NCBI GenBank assembly: GCA_025362115.1
Contig: JANYIK010000083.1
Location: 1-5,193, forward strand
Origin: Methylophilaceae bacterium
GTDB lineage: Bacteria > Pseudomonadota > Gammaproteobacteria > Burkholderiales > Methylophilaceae
Direction: 5' to 3'
DNA: 5,193 nucleotides
Shown: one piece after another, positions 1-5,193 of the stretch
How the letters are laid out: the number at the start of each line of letters is the position of its first letter
Position numbering within the stretch: position 1 is the first letter of the stretch
Made by a program: the position numbers and the translations under genes
The notes under the pieces: model-generated
Told to the model about the DNA's origin: nothing
Database searches by the model: none
Seen by the model: the letters and a program-made list of their open reading frames with translations, nothing else

Positions 1-312
1 CGCCAGAAATACATCCGTGATATGCATCAACAGCCTGTCCAGCCAACCGCCAAAGTAGCCAGCAACCAAGCCTACACTGGTGCCAACGCTAAAAGTTACC
101 AGTGTCACCGTTACCGCCACTGTCAGCGAAATCCGCGCACCAGCACACAATCGCGCCAGAATATCACGGCCTAAATCATCGTTACCCAGCCAATGCACGT
201 GGTTAGGAGCGGCAAGAATAAGGTCAAGATGAATAATGTCGGGGGTGAGCCATGTAGCACCAATCGCAGCAACCAGCCAAAACAGCAATATCCCAAACGC
301 AGTCTTGCTCAT
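1..312 (-). CDS. DppC/OppC-like ABC transporter permease, 3' part outside window
   Basis: This is the N-terminal 104 residues of a second inner-membrane permease subunit of a dipeptide/oligopeptide-type ABC importer; it pairs with the DppB-like permease to form the transmembrane channel. Seen: a short cytoplasmic start, a first membrane segment at about residues 6-22, then the family signature HWLGNDDLGRDILAR (residues 40-54) leading into ARISL. A second membrane segment spans about 62-84 and is followed by GYFGGWLDRLL and ITDVFLA, the normal start of the DppC transmembrane core. The start is ATG at 312, overlapping the TGA of the upstream permease as ATGA, with AAGG about 8 bases ahead, so translation is probably coupled. 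The conserved EAA loop that contacts the ATPase should lie beyond the left edge. The reading frame is open to base 1 with no break. The family call is firm; the exact substrate (dipeptide, oligopeptide, murein peptide, nickel or other) cannot be read from this fragment. Confidence 0.93.
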   Translation of the reverse strand, partial: MSKTAFGILLFWLVAAIGATWLTPDIIHLDLILAAPNHVHWLGNDDLGRDILARLCAGARISLTVAVTVTLVTFSVGTSVGLVAGYFGGWLDRLLMHITDVFLA

Positions 313-1223
313 TCGGCACGCCTTACTCTTGGGTCTAACTGCCCATAAGCCAAATCCGTTGCCAAATTCACCAGTACATAAGTCAGCGCTATCACTAGCA
401 CACACGCCTGTGTCACCGGATAGTCACGCTTTTCGATGGATTCCACCAACAAACGCCCGACTCCTTCCCAGCCAAACACGGTCTCGGTAATCACCGCGCC
501 TGCCAACAGCGAGCCCAGTTGCAAGCCTATCACCGTCACCACCGGCAATAACGCGGGTTTCAGCGCATGGCGCAGCACCACCAAGCGTTCCGGCAAGCCC
601 TTAGCACGGGCGGTACGCACAAAATCCTCGTTTAAGGTTTCCAGCAAACTCGCGCGGGTCATGCGCGTCAAAATCGCCGCCAATCCACAGGCCAATGTCA
701 GCGCGGGGAGGAAAATAGAACTACCACTTTCCATACCGCTCACCGGTAACCAGCCCAGCCACAGAGCGAACACCAGCATCAGCAAAGGTCCCAGCCAGAA
801 ATGCGGCATGGCAGAAATGGTGAGCGAGGTAAGTGTAGCTGCACGATCCGGCCACCTCAGATGATATAAGGCGGCCACAATGCCTAATGGCAAACCTATC
901 AACAACGCCATCGCTAAAGCCAGTAAAGCCAGCTTGGCCGTCGCGGGAATACGCTCTGCCAACACGCTGGAGATTTCGTTGTGGTTATGGATGGAGCGTC
1001 CAAAATCGCCTTTAGCAAGCTTGCCAAGGTAGTTCGCAAACTGAGTAGGCAATGGCTGATCTAGACCTAAGTCAGCTCGTAGTTGGGTGCGGTCAGCGCT
1101 GGTGGCAGATTCGCCTAACATCACTTCTACCGGGTCGCCGGGTACGAGATGAACAAATAGAAACGTCAGCTGCAAAACCCCAAAAACGACTGGGAAGACG
1201 GCAAACAGGCGTTTTAACAACAT
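309..1223 (-). CDS. DppB/OppB-like ABC transporter permease
   Basis: Inner-membrane permease of a peptide-type (family 5) ABC importer, 304 residues, normal for DppB/OppB. Seen: an N-terminal membrane segment at about residues 8-28 ending in the family hallmark HLVPGDPV (25-32); a periplasmic stretch with GLDQPLPTQF (53-62) and GDFGRSI (72-78); and further membrane segments at about 95-120, 136-158, 171-189, 228-248 and 270-292. The EAA loop that docks on the ATPase is visible around residues 199-220 (EDFVRTARAKG, then LRHAL). The C-terminus ends in LDPRVR, as usual. The ATG at 1223 gives the standard short N-terminus; only a weak GGCGG lies upstream. The stop overlaps the DppC-like start by 4 bp. 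Upstream is a 159-bp spacer with a REPIN-like repeat, so the gene is either read through from the binding-protein block or has its own promoter that I cannot identify. Substrate is not deducible from the permease. Confidence 0.96.
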   Translation of the reverse strand: MLLKRLFAVFPVVFGVLQLTFLFVHLVPGDPVEVMLGESATSADRTQLRADLGLDQPLPTQFANYLGKLAKGDFGRSIHNHNEISSVLAERIPATAKLALLALAMALLIGLPLGIVAALYHLRWPDRAATLTSLTISAMPHFWLGPLLMLVFALWLGWLPVSGMESGSSIFLPALTLACGLAAILTRMTRASLLETLNEDFVRTARAKGLPERLVVLRHALKPALLPVVTVIGLQLGSLLAGAVITETVFGWEGVGRLLVESIEKRDYPVTQACVLVIALTYVLVNLATDLAYGQLDPRVRRAE

Positions 1224-1382
1224 GTTTTAGCCGCCGATGACCGCAGATTAGTGAATGTAACAACCTCGGGGTTCGTCATTCCCGCGAAAGCGGGAATCCA
1301 ATTTTGCGAAAACACGAATGGATTCCCGCTTTCGCGGGAATGACGGTAGCAAGTTAAGTGGTTATCAGCATCCATCGACGAC
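1224..1382. other. Intergenic spacer between L,D-transpeptidase and DppB-like genes
   Basis: This 159-bp gap is the only sizeable break inside the minus-strand cluster; the other junctions overlap. Its centre is occupied by the double hairpin at 1274..1345. Next to it, at 1262..1273, AACC-TCGG-GGTT can form a further 4-bp stem. On the minus strand I see no convincing -35/-10 pair before the DppB-like start, only isolated AT-rich hexamers such as TACATT and TAATCT without a partner. There is no clean hairpin followed directly by a T run. Whether the permeases share a transcript with the genes upstream therefore stays open. Confidence 0.7.
1274..1345. repeat. REPIN-like inverted pair of dRS3-like palindromic repeats
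   Basis: Two 27-bp arms (1274..1300 and 1319..1345) are perfect reverse complements of each other, separated by 18 bp. Each arm is itself a hairpin: ATTCCCGC, a GAAA loop (TTTC in the second arm as read on +), then GCGGGAAT, giving an 8-bp stem at 1278..1297 and again in the second arm. The core fits the ATTCCC-N8-GGGAAT pattern described for the neisserial dRS3 repeat, and similar units recur between genes in many beta- and gammaproteobacteria. Two such units in inverted orientation make a REPIN-type element. Transcribed, it can fold as two small hairpins or one long one, which could terminate, attenuate or protect mRNA between the upstream block and the permease genes. There is no clean T run after either hairpin, so a classical terminator is not supported. 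Confidence 0.9.
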
Positions 1383-1862
1383 TCATTCAACTATTTCAAC
1401 GACAGTACCCACCGCCACGCGCTCGAACAGCGCCACCACATCGCTACTACGCATGCGGATACATCCGTGCGACCTCGGTACGCCTATCGGCTCGGTATCC
1501 GGCGTGCCGTGGATGTAGATATAGCGCTGCATGGTGTCGCAATCGCTTAAGCGGTTAAAGCCGACCTCGCAACCGGAAAGCCATAGGATGCGCGTCAATA
1601 TCCAGTCGCGCTCAGGGTGTTGCAGCGCCAGTTCAGGGGAATAAATTTCGCCAGTGGGGCGACGTCCGATAAAGACCGCATTTTCAGCCTGCCCAGCGCC
1701 GATTTTGGCGCGGATGATGTGCTTGCCACGTGGTGTGCAGCTGGTGTCTTTCTTCTCGCCCGCGCCGTTCAACGCCGTTGAAACGGAATATGTTACCAGC
1801 ACGCCCCCGGACGCATCTGCCAGCGTCAGCGTTTGTTCGGGGATGGAGATCGTGATTTTCAC
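1383..1862 (-). CDS. YkuD-type L,D-transpeptidase, compact, no signal peptide
   Basis: Probable L,D-transpeptidase of the YkuD fold, which cuts or forms bonds at the third residue (meso-diaminopimelate) of peptidoglycan stem peptides. Seen in its 159 residues: the signature runs from His118 (YIHGT) to SHGCIRM at 131-137, giving catalytic Cys134 with His132 and Arg136. An N-terminal strand pattern (ITISIPEQTLTL) and TPRGKHII at 43-50 also match the fold. Additional cysteines occur at 42, 98 and 108. The protein begins directly in the catalytic domain: there is no signal peptide, membrane anchor, LysM or other wall-binding domain, unlike exported enzymes such as ErfK. The start is GTG at 1862, overlapping the TGA of the VOC gene as GTGA, so expression is probably coupled to it. 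The family is secure; whether it acts in the cytoplasm, is exported another way, or serves as a carboxypeptidase on imported muropeptides is inference. Confidence 0.93.
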   Translation of the reverse strand: MKITISIPEQTLTLADASGGVLVTYSVSTALNGAGEKKDTSCTPRGKHIIRAKIGAGQAENAVFIGRRPTGEIYSPELALQHPERDWILTRILWLSGCEVGFNRLSDCDTMQRYIYIHGTPDTEPIGVPRSHGCIRMRSSDVVALFERVAVGTVVEIVE

Positions 1863-2233
1863 TTAACCGCCGAAAATTCCAGCGCATTGCCGTCCGGATC
1901 TCGACAAAACACCGCCGCCCGCCCGGACAAGCTCATGCTGTAAGGGATTCCCGCTTTTTCCAGTTCGGCGCGTATCGGCTCCACATCATCCACCGAAAAT
2001 GCAATATGCGTGTCGCGCCCACCATGCGTGGGGCGTTGTAGATTTTCGTAAGGGTTAGGCACCACCATCAGGTGCACCTGATTCTGCCCGATGTCGTACC
2101 ACACGCCTTCAAAGTCGAAATTCGGACGCGCCGGATTAGGTGCAAAGCCCAGCAAGCCTTCGTAAAAGGCTTTGGATTTTGCCAGATTCGAAATCACCAA
2201 TCCGGTATGCATCATGCGGTTGATTTTAATCAT
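1859..2233 (-). CDS. VOC (glyoxalase/bleomycin resistance) superfamily protein
   Basis: Small soluble protein of the vicinal oxygen chelate fold, 124 residues, typical for a single two-module chain that dimerises. Members include metal-dependent lyases, isomerases, dioxygenases and drug-binding proteins. Seen: the first βαβββ module opens with MHTGLVISNLAKSKAFYEGLLGF (His9), and the strand QVHLM follows (His54). The second module has DTHIAFSVDD (His76) and the closing CRDPDGNALEFS (Glu119). These four residues sit where the metal ligands of the family usually lie, so a metal site is plausible. I cannot say whether it is a true glyoxalase I. The ATG at 2233 overlaps the binding-protein TGA (ATGA) and is preceded by AAGGG with 6 bases spacing; the stop overlaps the transpeptidase start. 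It is thus tied into the transport operon. A role in processing or detoxifying the imported compound is possible but unproven. Confidence 0.92.
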   Translation of the reverse strand: MIKINRMMHTGLVISNLAKSKAFYEGLLGFAPNPARPNFDFEGVWYDIGQNQVHLMVVPNPYENLQRPTHGGRDTHIAFSVDDVEPIRAELEKAGIPYSMSLSGRAAVFCRDPDGNALEFSAVK

Positions 2234-3666
2234 TTGTCACCCTTGTTAATCACGCTTTCCAAACTATCCCAATTGCCATCCGCCGCCGGTTTATAGCCGC
2301 TTAAGGTGCTGCGCATCGCGGCAAACTGGCCTTCGTACCACAGCGGCACCACCGGCAATTGCGCATGAATCCGCGCTGTCACCGCCGGCCAATCGGCACG
2401 GTCTATCAGCGCATCCAGCTCGGCATCCTGCACATGCCCGCGATTAGCACCCTTGGGCGGCACAGAGGCGCTGTGAAACGCTAATCTGTAAATCTCCGGC
2501 GTTTTAATACCCACCCAAGTCAGGCCATAAAGCTGAAAATGCCCTTGCTTAATGTCCTCAAAAAACGTGCCCCAATCCAGGCTACGAATCTCCAAGTCTA
2601 TACCACTGGGGCGCATTTGCGCCTGCATGATAGTGGCCAATCTCACCCGCTGCGCATCGGTAGAGGTTTTATAGATGAGTTTAAGCGGCAGCGTTACCCC
2701 GGCCTGTTGCAACAACACCTTGGCACGCTGCGGGTCATAATGAATGGGCTGCAAATCAGAGTTGCCCGCCCAGTGTTCCGGCGGCAGAATGGCCGTCGCC
2801 GGGCGTGACCCGCCCACCAAAGCATGTTTTATGATGACATCGCGATTGATGCTGAGCGCCACCGCTTGGCGGATAAGCGGATTTTTGAGTTGCGGGTCTT
2901 GCAGGTTGAAGCCCAAGTAAGAATAGTTGCTGCCGAATGACTCCAGCACGTGTATATACTTCTGTTGCTTGAGGTACGCCACCAGTTCCGGCGGCAAATC
3001 GCCTTGCAGCAAATCCACCTCACCTCGCAACAGCTTCAACACCCGCACCGTGGGGTCGCGCACTTCTTCCATGATTATTTGCTGCTGGTCGGCGACACGC
3101 GCCAGCTTCAGCGTACGCTTCCATTCCACCAGCTTGAATGCGCCGCTACCAATAGGCTGCTTGGCAAAATCATGGTTCTGCGCAATCAGTTTGGCGGGGA
3201 GGATGCCAATAATCAAACGAGCGGGAAACTGCTTGTCCGACTGGCGCAGCGTAAACTCCACGGTGTTCGTATCTTGGGTTTCTACACTAGCAATGTTGGC
3301 AAATTCGGCGCTATGCGGCGAATCTTTCAGTGCCAGCAACGAGCGGTAAGTGGCCGCCACATCATTGGCCGTGAGCTGCTCGTCATCGTGAAAACGCCGC
3401 CCGTTTTTACCCAACGTAAAACGATAATGCAGCGCGTCGGTTTGCTGCCAACGCGCCAAGGCCGGAACCGCACGCGAATGCGCGTCGAAATCCACCAAGG
3501 GACGATACAACAGCCGATTCACTCGCTCCGATGCTGCATCGGTGGCGTAACGCGGGTCTAAGGTCAGCGGTGCTTGGGCGATGGCAAAGCGGATTTCCGT
3601 GTGCGTGATAGGTTTGGCGCAAGCGCCTAACAAAACCAACACAAACATCAGAGACCATCGCACCAT
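2230..3666 (-). CDS. Family 5 (DppA/OppA-like) substrate-binding lipoprotein
   Basis: Periplasmic solute-binding protein of a peptide-type ABC importer, 478 residues from the start chosen here. Seen: a lipoprotein signal (Met-Val-Arg-Trp, a hydrophobic run, then LLGAC with Cys16 as the lipid-bearing residue). Family 5 landmarks follow: TLDPRYATDAASERVNRLLYRPLV (34-57), FTLGKNGRRFHDDEQLTANDVAATY, the GSGAFKLVEW segment, the central YLGFNLQDP, NPLIRQAVALSINRDVII, and a C-terminal VPLWYEGQF. The frame stays open upstream to an ATG at 3729, but those extra 21 codons are translated repeat DNA and would bury the signal peptide. ATG 3666 has GAAAGG 9 bases ahead, whereas ATG 3729 has no ribosome site. 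The stop overlaps the VOC start by 4 bp. It presumably delivers ligand to the two permeases downstream. Ligand specificity is unknown; the presence of a transpeptidase gene makes a murein-derived peptide conceivable. Confidence 0.95.
   Translation of the reverse strand: MVRWSLMFVLVLLGACAKPITHTEIRFAIAQAPLTLDPRYATDAASERVNRLLYRPLVDFDAHSRAVPALARWQQTDALHYRFTLGKNGRRFHDDEQLTANDVAATYRSLLALKDSPHSAEFANIASVETQDTNTVEFTLRQSDKQFPARLIIGILPAKLIAQNHDFAKQPIGSGAFKLVEWKRTLKLARVADQQQIIMEEVRDPTVRVLKLLRGEVDLLQGDLPPELVAYLKQQKYIHVLESFGSNYSYLGFNLQDPQLKNPLIRQAVALSINRDVIIKHALVGGSRPATAILPPEHWAGNSDLQPIHYDPQRAKVLLQQAGVTLPLKLIYKTSTDAQRVRLATIMQAQMRPSGIDLEIRSLDWGTFFEDIKQGHFQLYGLTWVGIKTPEIYRLAFHSASVPPKGANRGHVQDAELDALIDRADWPAVTARIHAQLPVVPLWYEGQFAAMRSTLSGYKPAADGNWDSLESVINKGDK
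2240..2244 (-). promoter_or_regulatory. Ribosome binding site of the VOC gene inside the binding-protein gene
   Basis: AAGGG on the minus strand lies 6 bases ahead of ATG 2233, within the last codons of the binding-protein gene. With the ATGA stop/start overlap it supports the chosen VOC start and translational coupling. Confidence 0.65.
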
Positions 3667-3675
3667 CCAGCAGTA

Positions 3676-3681
3676 CCTTTC
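3676..3681 (-). promoter_or_regulatory. Ribosome binding site fixing the binding-protein start
   Basis: GAAAGG on the minus strand, 9 bases ahead of ATG 3666. It decides for the downstream start, because the longer alternative at 3729 is preceded by GGCTTTTCCTCATAATTTGAC, which has no purine-rich site. The site begins immediately after the repeat copy ends. Confidence 0.7.
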
Positions 3682-3683
3682 GA

Positions 3684-3721
3684 GCCCCTTCCCCCTCCTA
3701 GGGGGAAGGTTGGGATGGGGG
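3684..3721 (-). repeat. C-rich palindromic intergenic repeat, copy A
   Basis: Read on the minus strand it is CCCCCATCCCAACC followed by a hairpin: CCTTCCCCC pairs with GGGGGAAGG (9 bp, 3687..3695 with 3701..3709 on +) around a 5-base loop. It resembles a repeat found between genes in many proteobacteria, a CCC-CCCAACC lead plus a C-run/G-run hairpin. It belongs to the 5' untranslated part of the binding-protein mRNA if the promoter lies upstream, and the hairpin ends only a few bases before the ribosome site, so it could affect initiation. Confidence 0.8.
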
Positions 3722-3757
3722 TTTAACATGTCAAATTATGAGGAAAAGCCAACATCG

Positions 3758-3796
3758 CACCCCTACCCTAACCCTCCTCCTTCAAGAGGAGGGAAC
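3758..3796 (+). repeat. C-rich palindromic intergenic repeat, copy B
   Basis: On the plus strand it reads CACCCCTACCCTAACC and then a perfect 8-bp hairpin: CCCTCCTC (3772..3779), 6-base loop, GAGGAGGG (3786..3793). It is a diverged second copy of the family seen at 3684..3721, in opposite orientation, so the two leads (GGTTGGGATGGGG and CCCCTACCCTAACC) can also pair imperfectly with each other. It lies 12 bp after the aquaporin stop. There is no T run in the direction of aquaporin transcription, so a factor-independent terminator is doubtful, although the stem may protect the 3' end. Confidence 0.8.
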
Positions 3797-3805
3797 CATA
3801 CAACC

Positions 3806-4489
3806 TCAATCTTCAGCAATCCATTTATAGATTTTTGCGCCGACCACCGCGCCGATAATCGGTGCCACCCAGAACAACCACAACTGCGCCACCGCCCAAT
3901 CGCCCACATACAGCGCCACGCCGGTGCTACGTGCCGGGTTGACCGAGGTATTAGTGACAGGAATGCTGATGAGGTGGATGAGAGTCAAACACAGACCGAT
4001 CGCAATCGGCGCAAAACCACTGGGAGCTCGCTTATCCGTTGCTCCCATAATTACCAGCAGGAAAAACGCCGTCATCACCACTTCGCAAATCAGTGCCGCC
4101 TGCATCGAGTAACCACCCGGAGAATGCTCACCAAAACCGTTGGAGGCAAAGCCACCCGCCACGTTGAAATCAGCATTGCCAGAAGCAATCAGAAACAGCA
4201 CTCCGCCCGCTGCGATGCCACCCAGTACTTGCGCCACAATGTACGATGGCAATTGATCCGCCGGAAACCGCCCGCCCGCCCACAAACCAATAGACACGGC
4301 CGGGTTAAGATGACATCCAGAGATATGCCCGATGGCGTAAGCCATAGTCAACACCGTCAAACCAAATGCCAACGATACACCCGCCAAACCAATGCCCACA
4401 TCAGGAAAACCCGCTGCCAATACCGCACTACCACACCCTCCAAGCACCAACCAAAACGTACCGAAGAACTCTGCTCCCAGTTTTTTCAT
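3806..4489 (-). CDS. aqpZ: AqpZ-type aquaporin (MIP family water channel)
   Basis: Inner-membrane channel letting water cross under osmotic change, 227 residues, close to the roughly 230 of E. coli AqpZ. Seen: both half-helix signatures, GCHLNPAVS (NPA at 62-64) and TNTSVNPARS (NPA at 184-186), in the usual two-fold internal repeat with six membrane segments. The selectivity filter can be read as Phe42, His172, Thr181 and Arg187, matching the Phe/His/Thr/Arg set of AqpZ; this argues for a water rather than glycerol channel. The N-terminal AEFFGTFWLVLGGCGSAVL is also AqpZ-like and retains a cysteine at 19. ATG 4489 has AGGGAG 7 bases ahead. The gene is first on the minus strand, divergent from the DoxX gene, and separated from the transport operon by two repeats, so it is probably a monocistronic unit. 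Confidence 0.97.
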   Translation of the reverse strand: MKKLGAEFFGTFWLVLGGCGSAVLAAGFPDVGIGLAGVSLAFGLTVLTMAYAIGHISGCHLNPAVSIGLWAGGRFPADQLPSYIVAQVLGGIAAGGVLFLIASGNADFNVAGGFASNGFGEHSPGGYSMQAALICEVVMTAFFLLVIMGATDKRAPSGFAPIAIGLCLTLIHLISIPVTNTSVNPARSTGVALYVGDWAVAQLWLFWVAPIIGAVVGAKIYKWIAED

Positions 4490-4612
4490 GCTGAATCTCC
4501 CTCAAGATTTTGAATGATTTTAGATGCGTGCTGCCGCTTAGGATTGTAGCGTTAAATGGCCTGTTACTTGTAGTAAGATAGCGCTCCTCAACCACATTCC
4601 ACGGAGAACATC
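4490..4612. other. Divergent intergenic region, aquaporin / DoxX
   Basis: This 123-bp spacer must hold start signals for both outward-facing genes. It contains the aquaporin ribosome site (AGGGAG, 4497..4502, minus) and the DoxX ribosome site (GGAGA, 4603..4607, plus). For the minus strand, TAAAAT (4522..4517) and TACAAT (4548..4543) could be -10 boxes, but neither has a recognisable -35. No clear operator palindrome was seen. Confidence 0.6.
4552..4579 (+). promoter_or_regulatory. Possible sigma-70 promoter for the DoxX gene
   Basis: TAAGAT (4574..4579) resembles a -10 box, with TTAAAT (4552..4557) as a weak -35 at 16-bp spacing. The start of transcription would fall around 4586, leaving a short leader before ATG 4613. 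The -35 matches only half the consensus, so this is a tentative call. Confidence 0.3.
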
Positions 4613-4984
4613 ATGAATCAAACCGTTCATTTACTGGGTCGCGTTCTGTTATCAGTCATATTCGTGATGGCGGGAATAGGCAAAATCATGGATCCAGCAG
4701 GCACCGTAGGCTATATGCAATCTTTTGGACTCCCCGCGTTCCTGCTCTGGCCAACCATCGCTTTGGAAGTACTGGGTGGTCTCGCCATTGCATTTGGCTT
4801 TCAAACCCGCCTCGCCGCATTTGCGCTGGCCGGATTCTCCATCGCCGCAGCCTTGATTTTCCACCACAACTTCGCCGACCAGATGCAGATGATCATGTTC
4901 CTGAAAAACTTTTCTCTCGCGGGCGGCTTGCTGTTACTTGCTGCTAGCGGTGCGACAGCTTATAGCGTGGACAAGCGTAGATAA
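4613..4984 (+). CDS. DoxX family inner-membrane protein
   Basis: Small four-helix membrane protein of the DoxX family, 123 residues, typical length. The family is named after a subunit of an archaeal thiosulfate:quinone oxidoreductase. Most bacterial members have no proven role, though some are linked to redox or thiol stress. Seen: membrane segments at about residues 8-25, 42-62, 67-84 and 94-112. Family motifs are GRVLLSVIFVMAGIGKIMDP (9-28), the LEVLGGLAIAFGFQTRLAA block (51-69), FHHNFAD (83-89) and MFLKNFSLAGGLLLLAA (95-111). ATG 4613 has GGAGA with 5 bases spacing. There is no cysteine or other obvious cofactor ligand. It is divergent from the aquaporin and 29 bp ahead of the antitoxin-like gene on the same strand; no functional tie to either is evident. 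Confidence 0.94.
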   Translation: MNQTVHLLGRVLLSVIFVMAGIGKIMDPAGTVGYMQSFGLPAFLLWPTIALEVLGGLAIAFGFQTRLAAFALAGFSIAAALIFHHNFADQMQMIMFLKNFSLAGGLLLLAASGATAYSVDKRR

Positions 4985-5013
4985 GTTAATCAGAAAAACT
5001 CTCTGGGGCCCTC

Positions 5014-5193
5014 ATGACCAGCCACACCGCTAAAGGAAATCTCACCAAGCTCCAACGCCATCGCGCCCGCCGCAGCGCTCAAGGGTTGAAGTTGCTACGC
5101 GTCTGGGTACCCAACCCGCAATCCCCTGGCTTTGCAAAAGAAGCACATCGCCAAGCCCTGTTAATGCGCGGTGCGGCAGAAGAAACAGAGGCA
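5014..5193 (+). CDS. MazE-like (DUF3018) antitoxin, 3' end outside window
   Basis: First 60 residues of a small protein resembling the DUF3018/antitoxin MazE family, the labile partner that neutralises MazF/PemK-type endoribonucleases. Seen: a basic N-terminal stretch (KLQRHRARRSAQGLKLLRVWVPN), where the pattern 'RR.. GL..L..WVP' is the family hallmark, followed by SPGFAKEAHRQALLM, the usual second conserved block, and then an acidic AAEETEA run. The basic part is thought to bind DNA for autoregulation in such antitoxins. ATG 5014 is chosen because it gives the usual short N-terminus; GGGG 5 bases ahead is only a weak ribosome site. The frame is open to the last base. A toxin gene would be expected just downstream, but it is not in the window, so the toxin-antitoxin reading is inference. 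Confidence 0.8.
   Translation, partial: MTSHTAKGNLTKLQRHRARRSAQGLKLLRVWVPNPQSPGFAKEAHRQALLMRGAAEETEA

Larger units (their letters stand above)
3667..3805. other. Intergenic region between aquaporin and binding-protein genes
   Basis: This 139-bp gap, once the binding-protein start is set at 3666, is filled mostly by two C-rich palindromic repeats in opposite orientation (about 3684..3721 and 3758..3796), with about 36 bp of AT-richer sequence between them. That middle part contains TTGACA (minus strand, 3734..3729) and, upstream of it, CATAAT (3740..3735). Neither has a partner hexamer at proper spacing, so I cannot name the promoter of the transport operon. Confidence 0.65.

Noticed and set aside
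436..864. A 142-codon plus-strand open frame
   Set aside because: It lies wholly opposite the DppB-like permease and has a biased Ser/Thr/Lys composition without any recognised motif.
1274..1345. Small CRISPR-like array or IS remnant
   Set aside because: There are only two units, in inverted not direct orientation, with an 18-bp spacer and no transposase frame or target duplication; the REPIN-like reading fits better.
2950..3561. A 203-codon plus-strand open frame
   Set aside because: It is antisense to the binding-protein gene, whose family motifs are continuous; the frame has no ribosome site or domain and is a shadow.
3723..3734. Short imperfect palindrome TTAACATGTCAA as an operator
   Set aside because: Only 10 of 12 bases are symmetrical and no regulator gene is nearby; this is within chance for a short AT-rich stretch.
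3729..3740. TTGACA and CATAAT on the minus strand as a promoter for the transport operon
   Set aside because: They are in the wrong order (the -10-like box is upstream of the -35-like box), and neither has a partner at 16-18 bp; the sequence at the right distance is C-rich repeat.
3772..3793. Rho-independent terminator after the aquaporin gene
   Set aside because: The stem is strong and well placed, but it is followed in the direction of transcription by GGGTTAGGG rather than a T run; it is better explained as part of the repeat.
3581..4513. A 310-codon open frame on the plus strand
   Set aside because: It runs antisense to the aquaporin gene and through both repeat copies. Its translation is rich in His, Gln, Arg and Thr with no recognisable domain, while the opposite strand carries a textbook aquaporin.

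Overview
The window looks like ordinary chromosomal DNA of a Gram-negative proteobacterium. A betaproteobacterium of the Nitrosomonadales/Gallionella type, or a related gammaproteobacterium, is my best guess, but the sequence cannot settle this. The grounds are a lipobox-bearing periplasmic binding protein, an AqpZ-type aquaporin, a DoxX protein, and two families of short palindromic intergenic repeats typical of such genomes. No phage, IS element, CRISPR array, rRNA or tRNA was seen.

Minus strand, in transcription order (right to left). An AqpZ-like aquaporin (4489..3806) is followed by a spacer carrying two inverted copies of a C-rich palindromic repeat. Next comes a five-gene peptide-uptake cluster: a family 5 (DppA/OppA-like) substrate-binding lipoprotein (3666..2230), a small VOC/glyoxalase-fold protein (2233..1859), and a compact YkuD-type L,D-transpeptidase (1862..1383). 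A 159-bp gap holding a REPIN-like double hairpin (1274..1345) separates these from a DppB-like permease (1223..309) and a DppC-like permease that leaves the window (312..1). Binding protein/VOC, VOC/transpeptidase and DppB/DppC each overlap by 4 bp (ATGA, GTGA, ATGA), which points to translationally coupled units. The natural reading is one importer operon interrupted by a VOC gene, a cell-wall enzyme gene and a repeat. No ATPase gene is visible; it may lie beyond the left edge.

Plus strand, right end. A DoxX-family membrane protein (4613..4984) is divergent from the aquaporin. After 29 bp comes the start of a MazE-like (DUF3018) antitoxin gene that runs off the right edge, so a toxin gene may follow.

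The main points of interest are the enzyme genes inside the ABC transporter cluster, which suggest a link to peptidoglycan-derived peptides; the two repeat pairs, one lying exactly between the coupled blocks of the operon; and the binding-protein start, which must be moved downstream of the repeat. Nothing here convinces me of a wholly new system.
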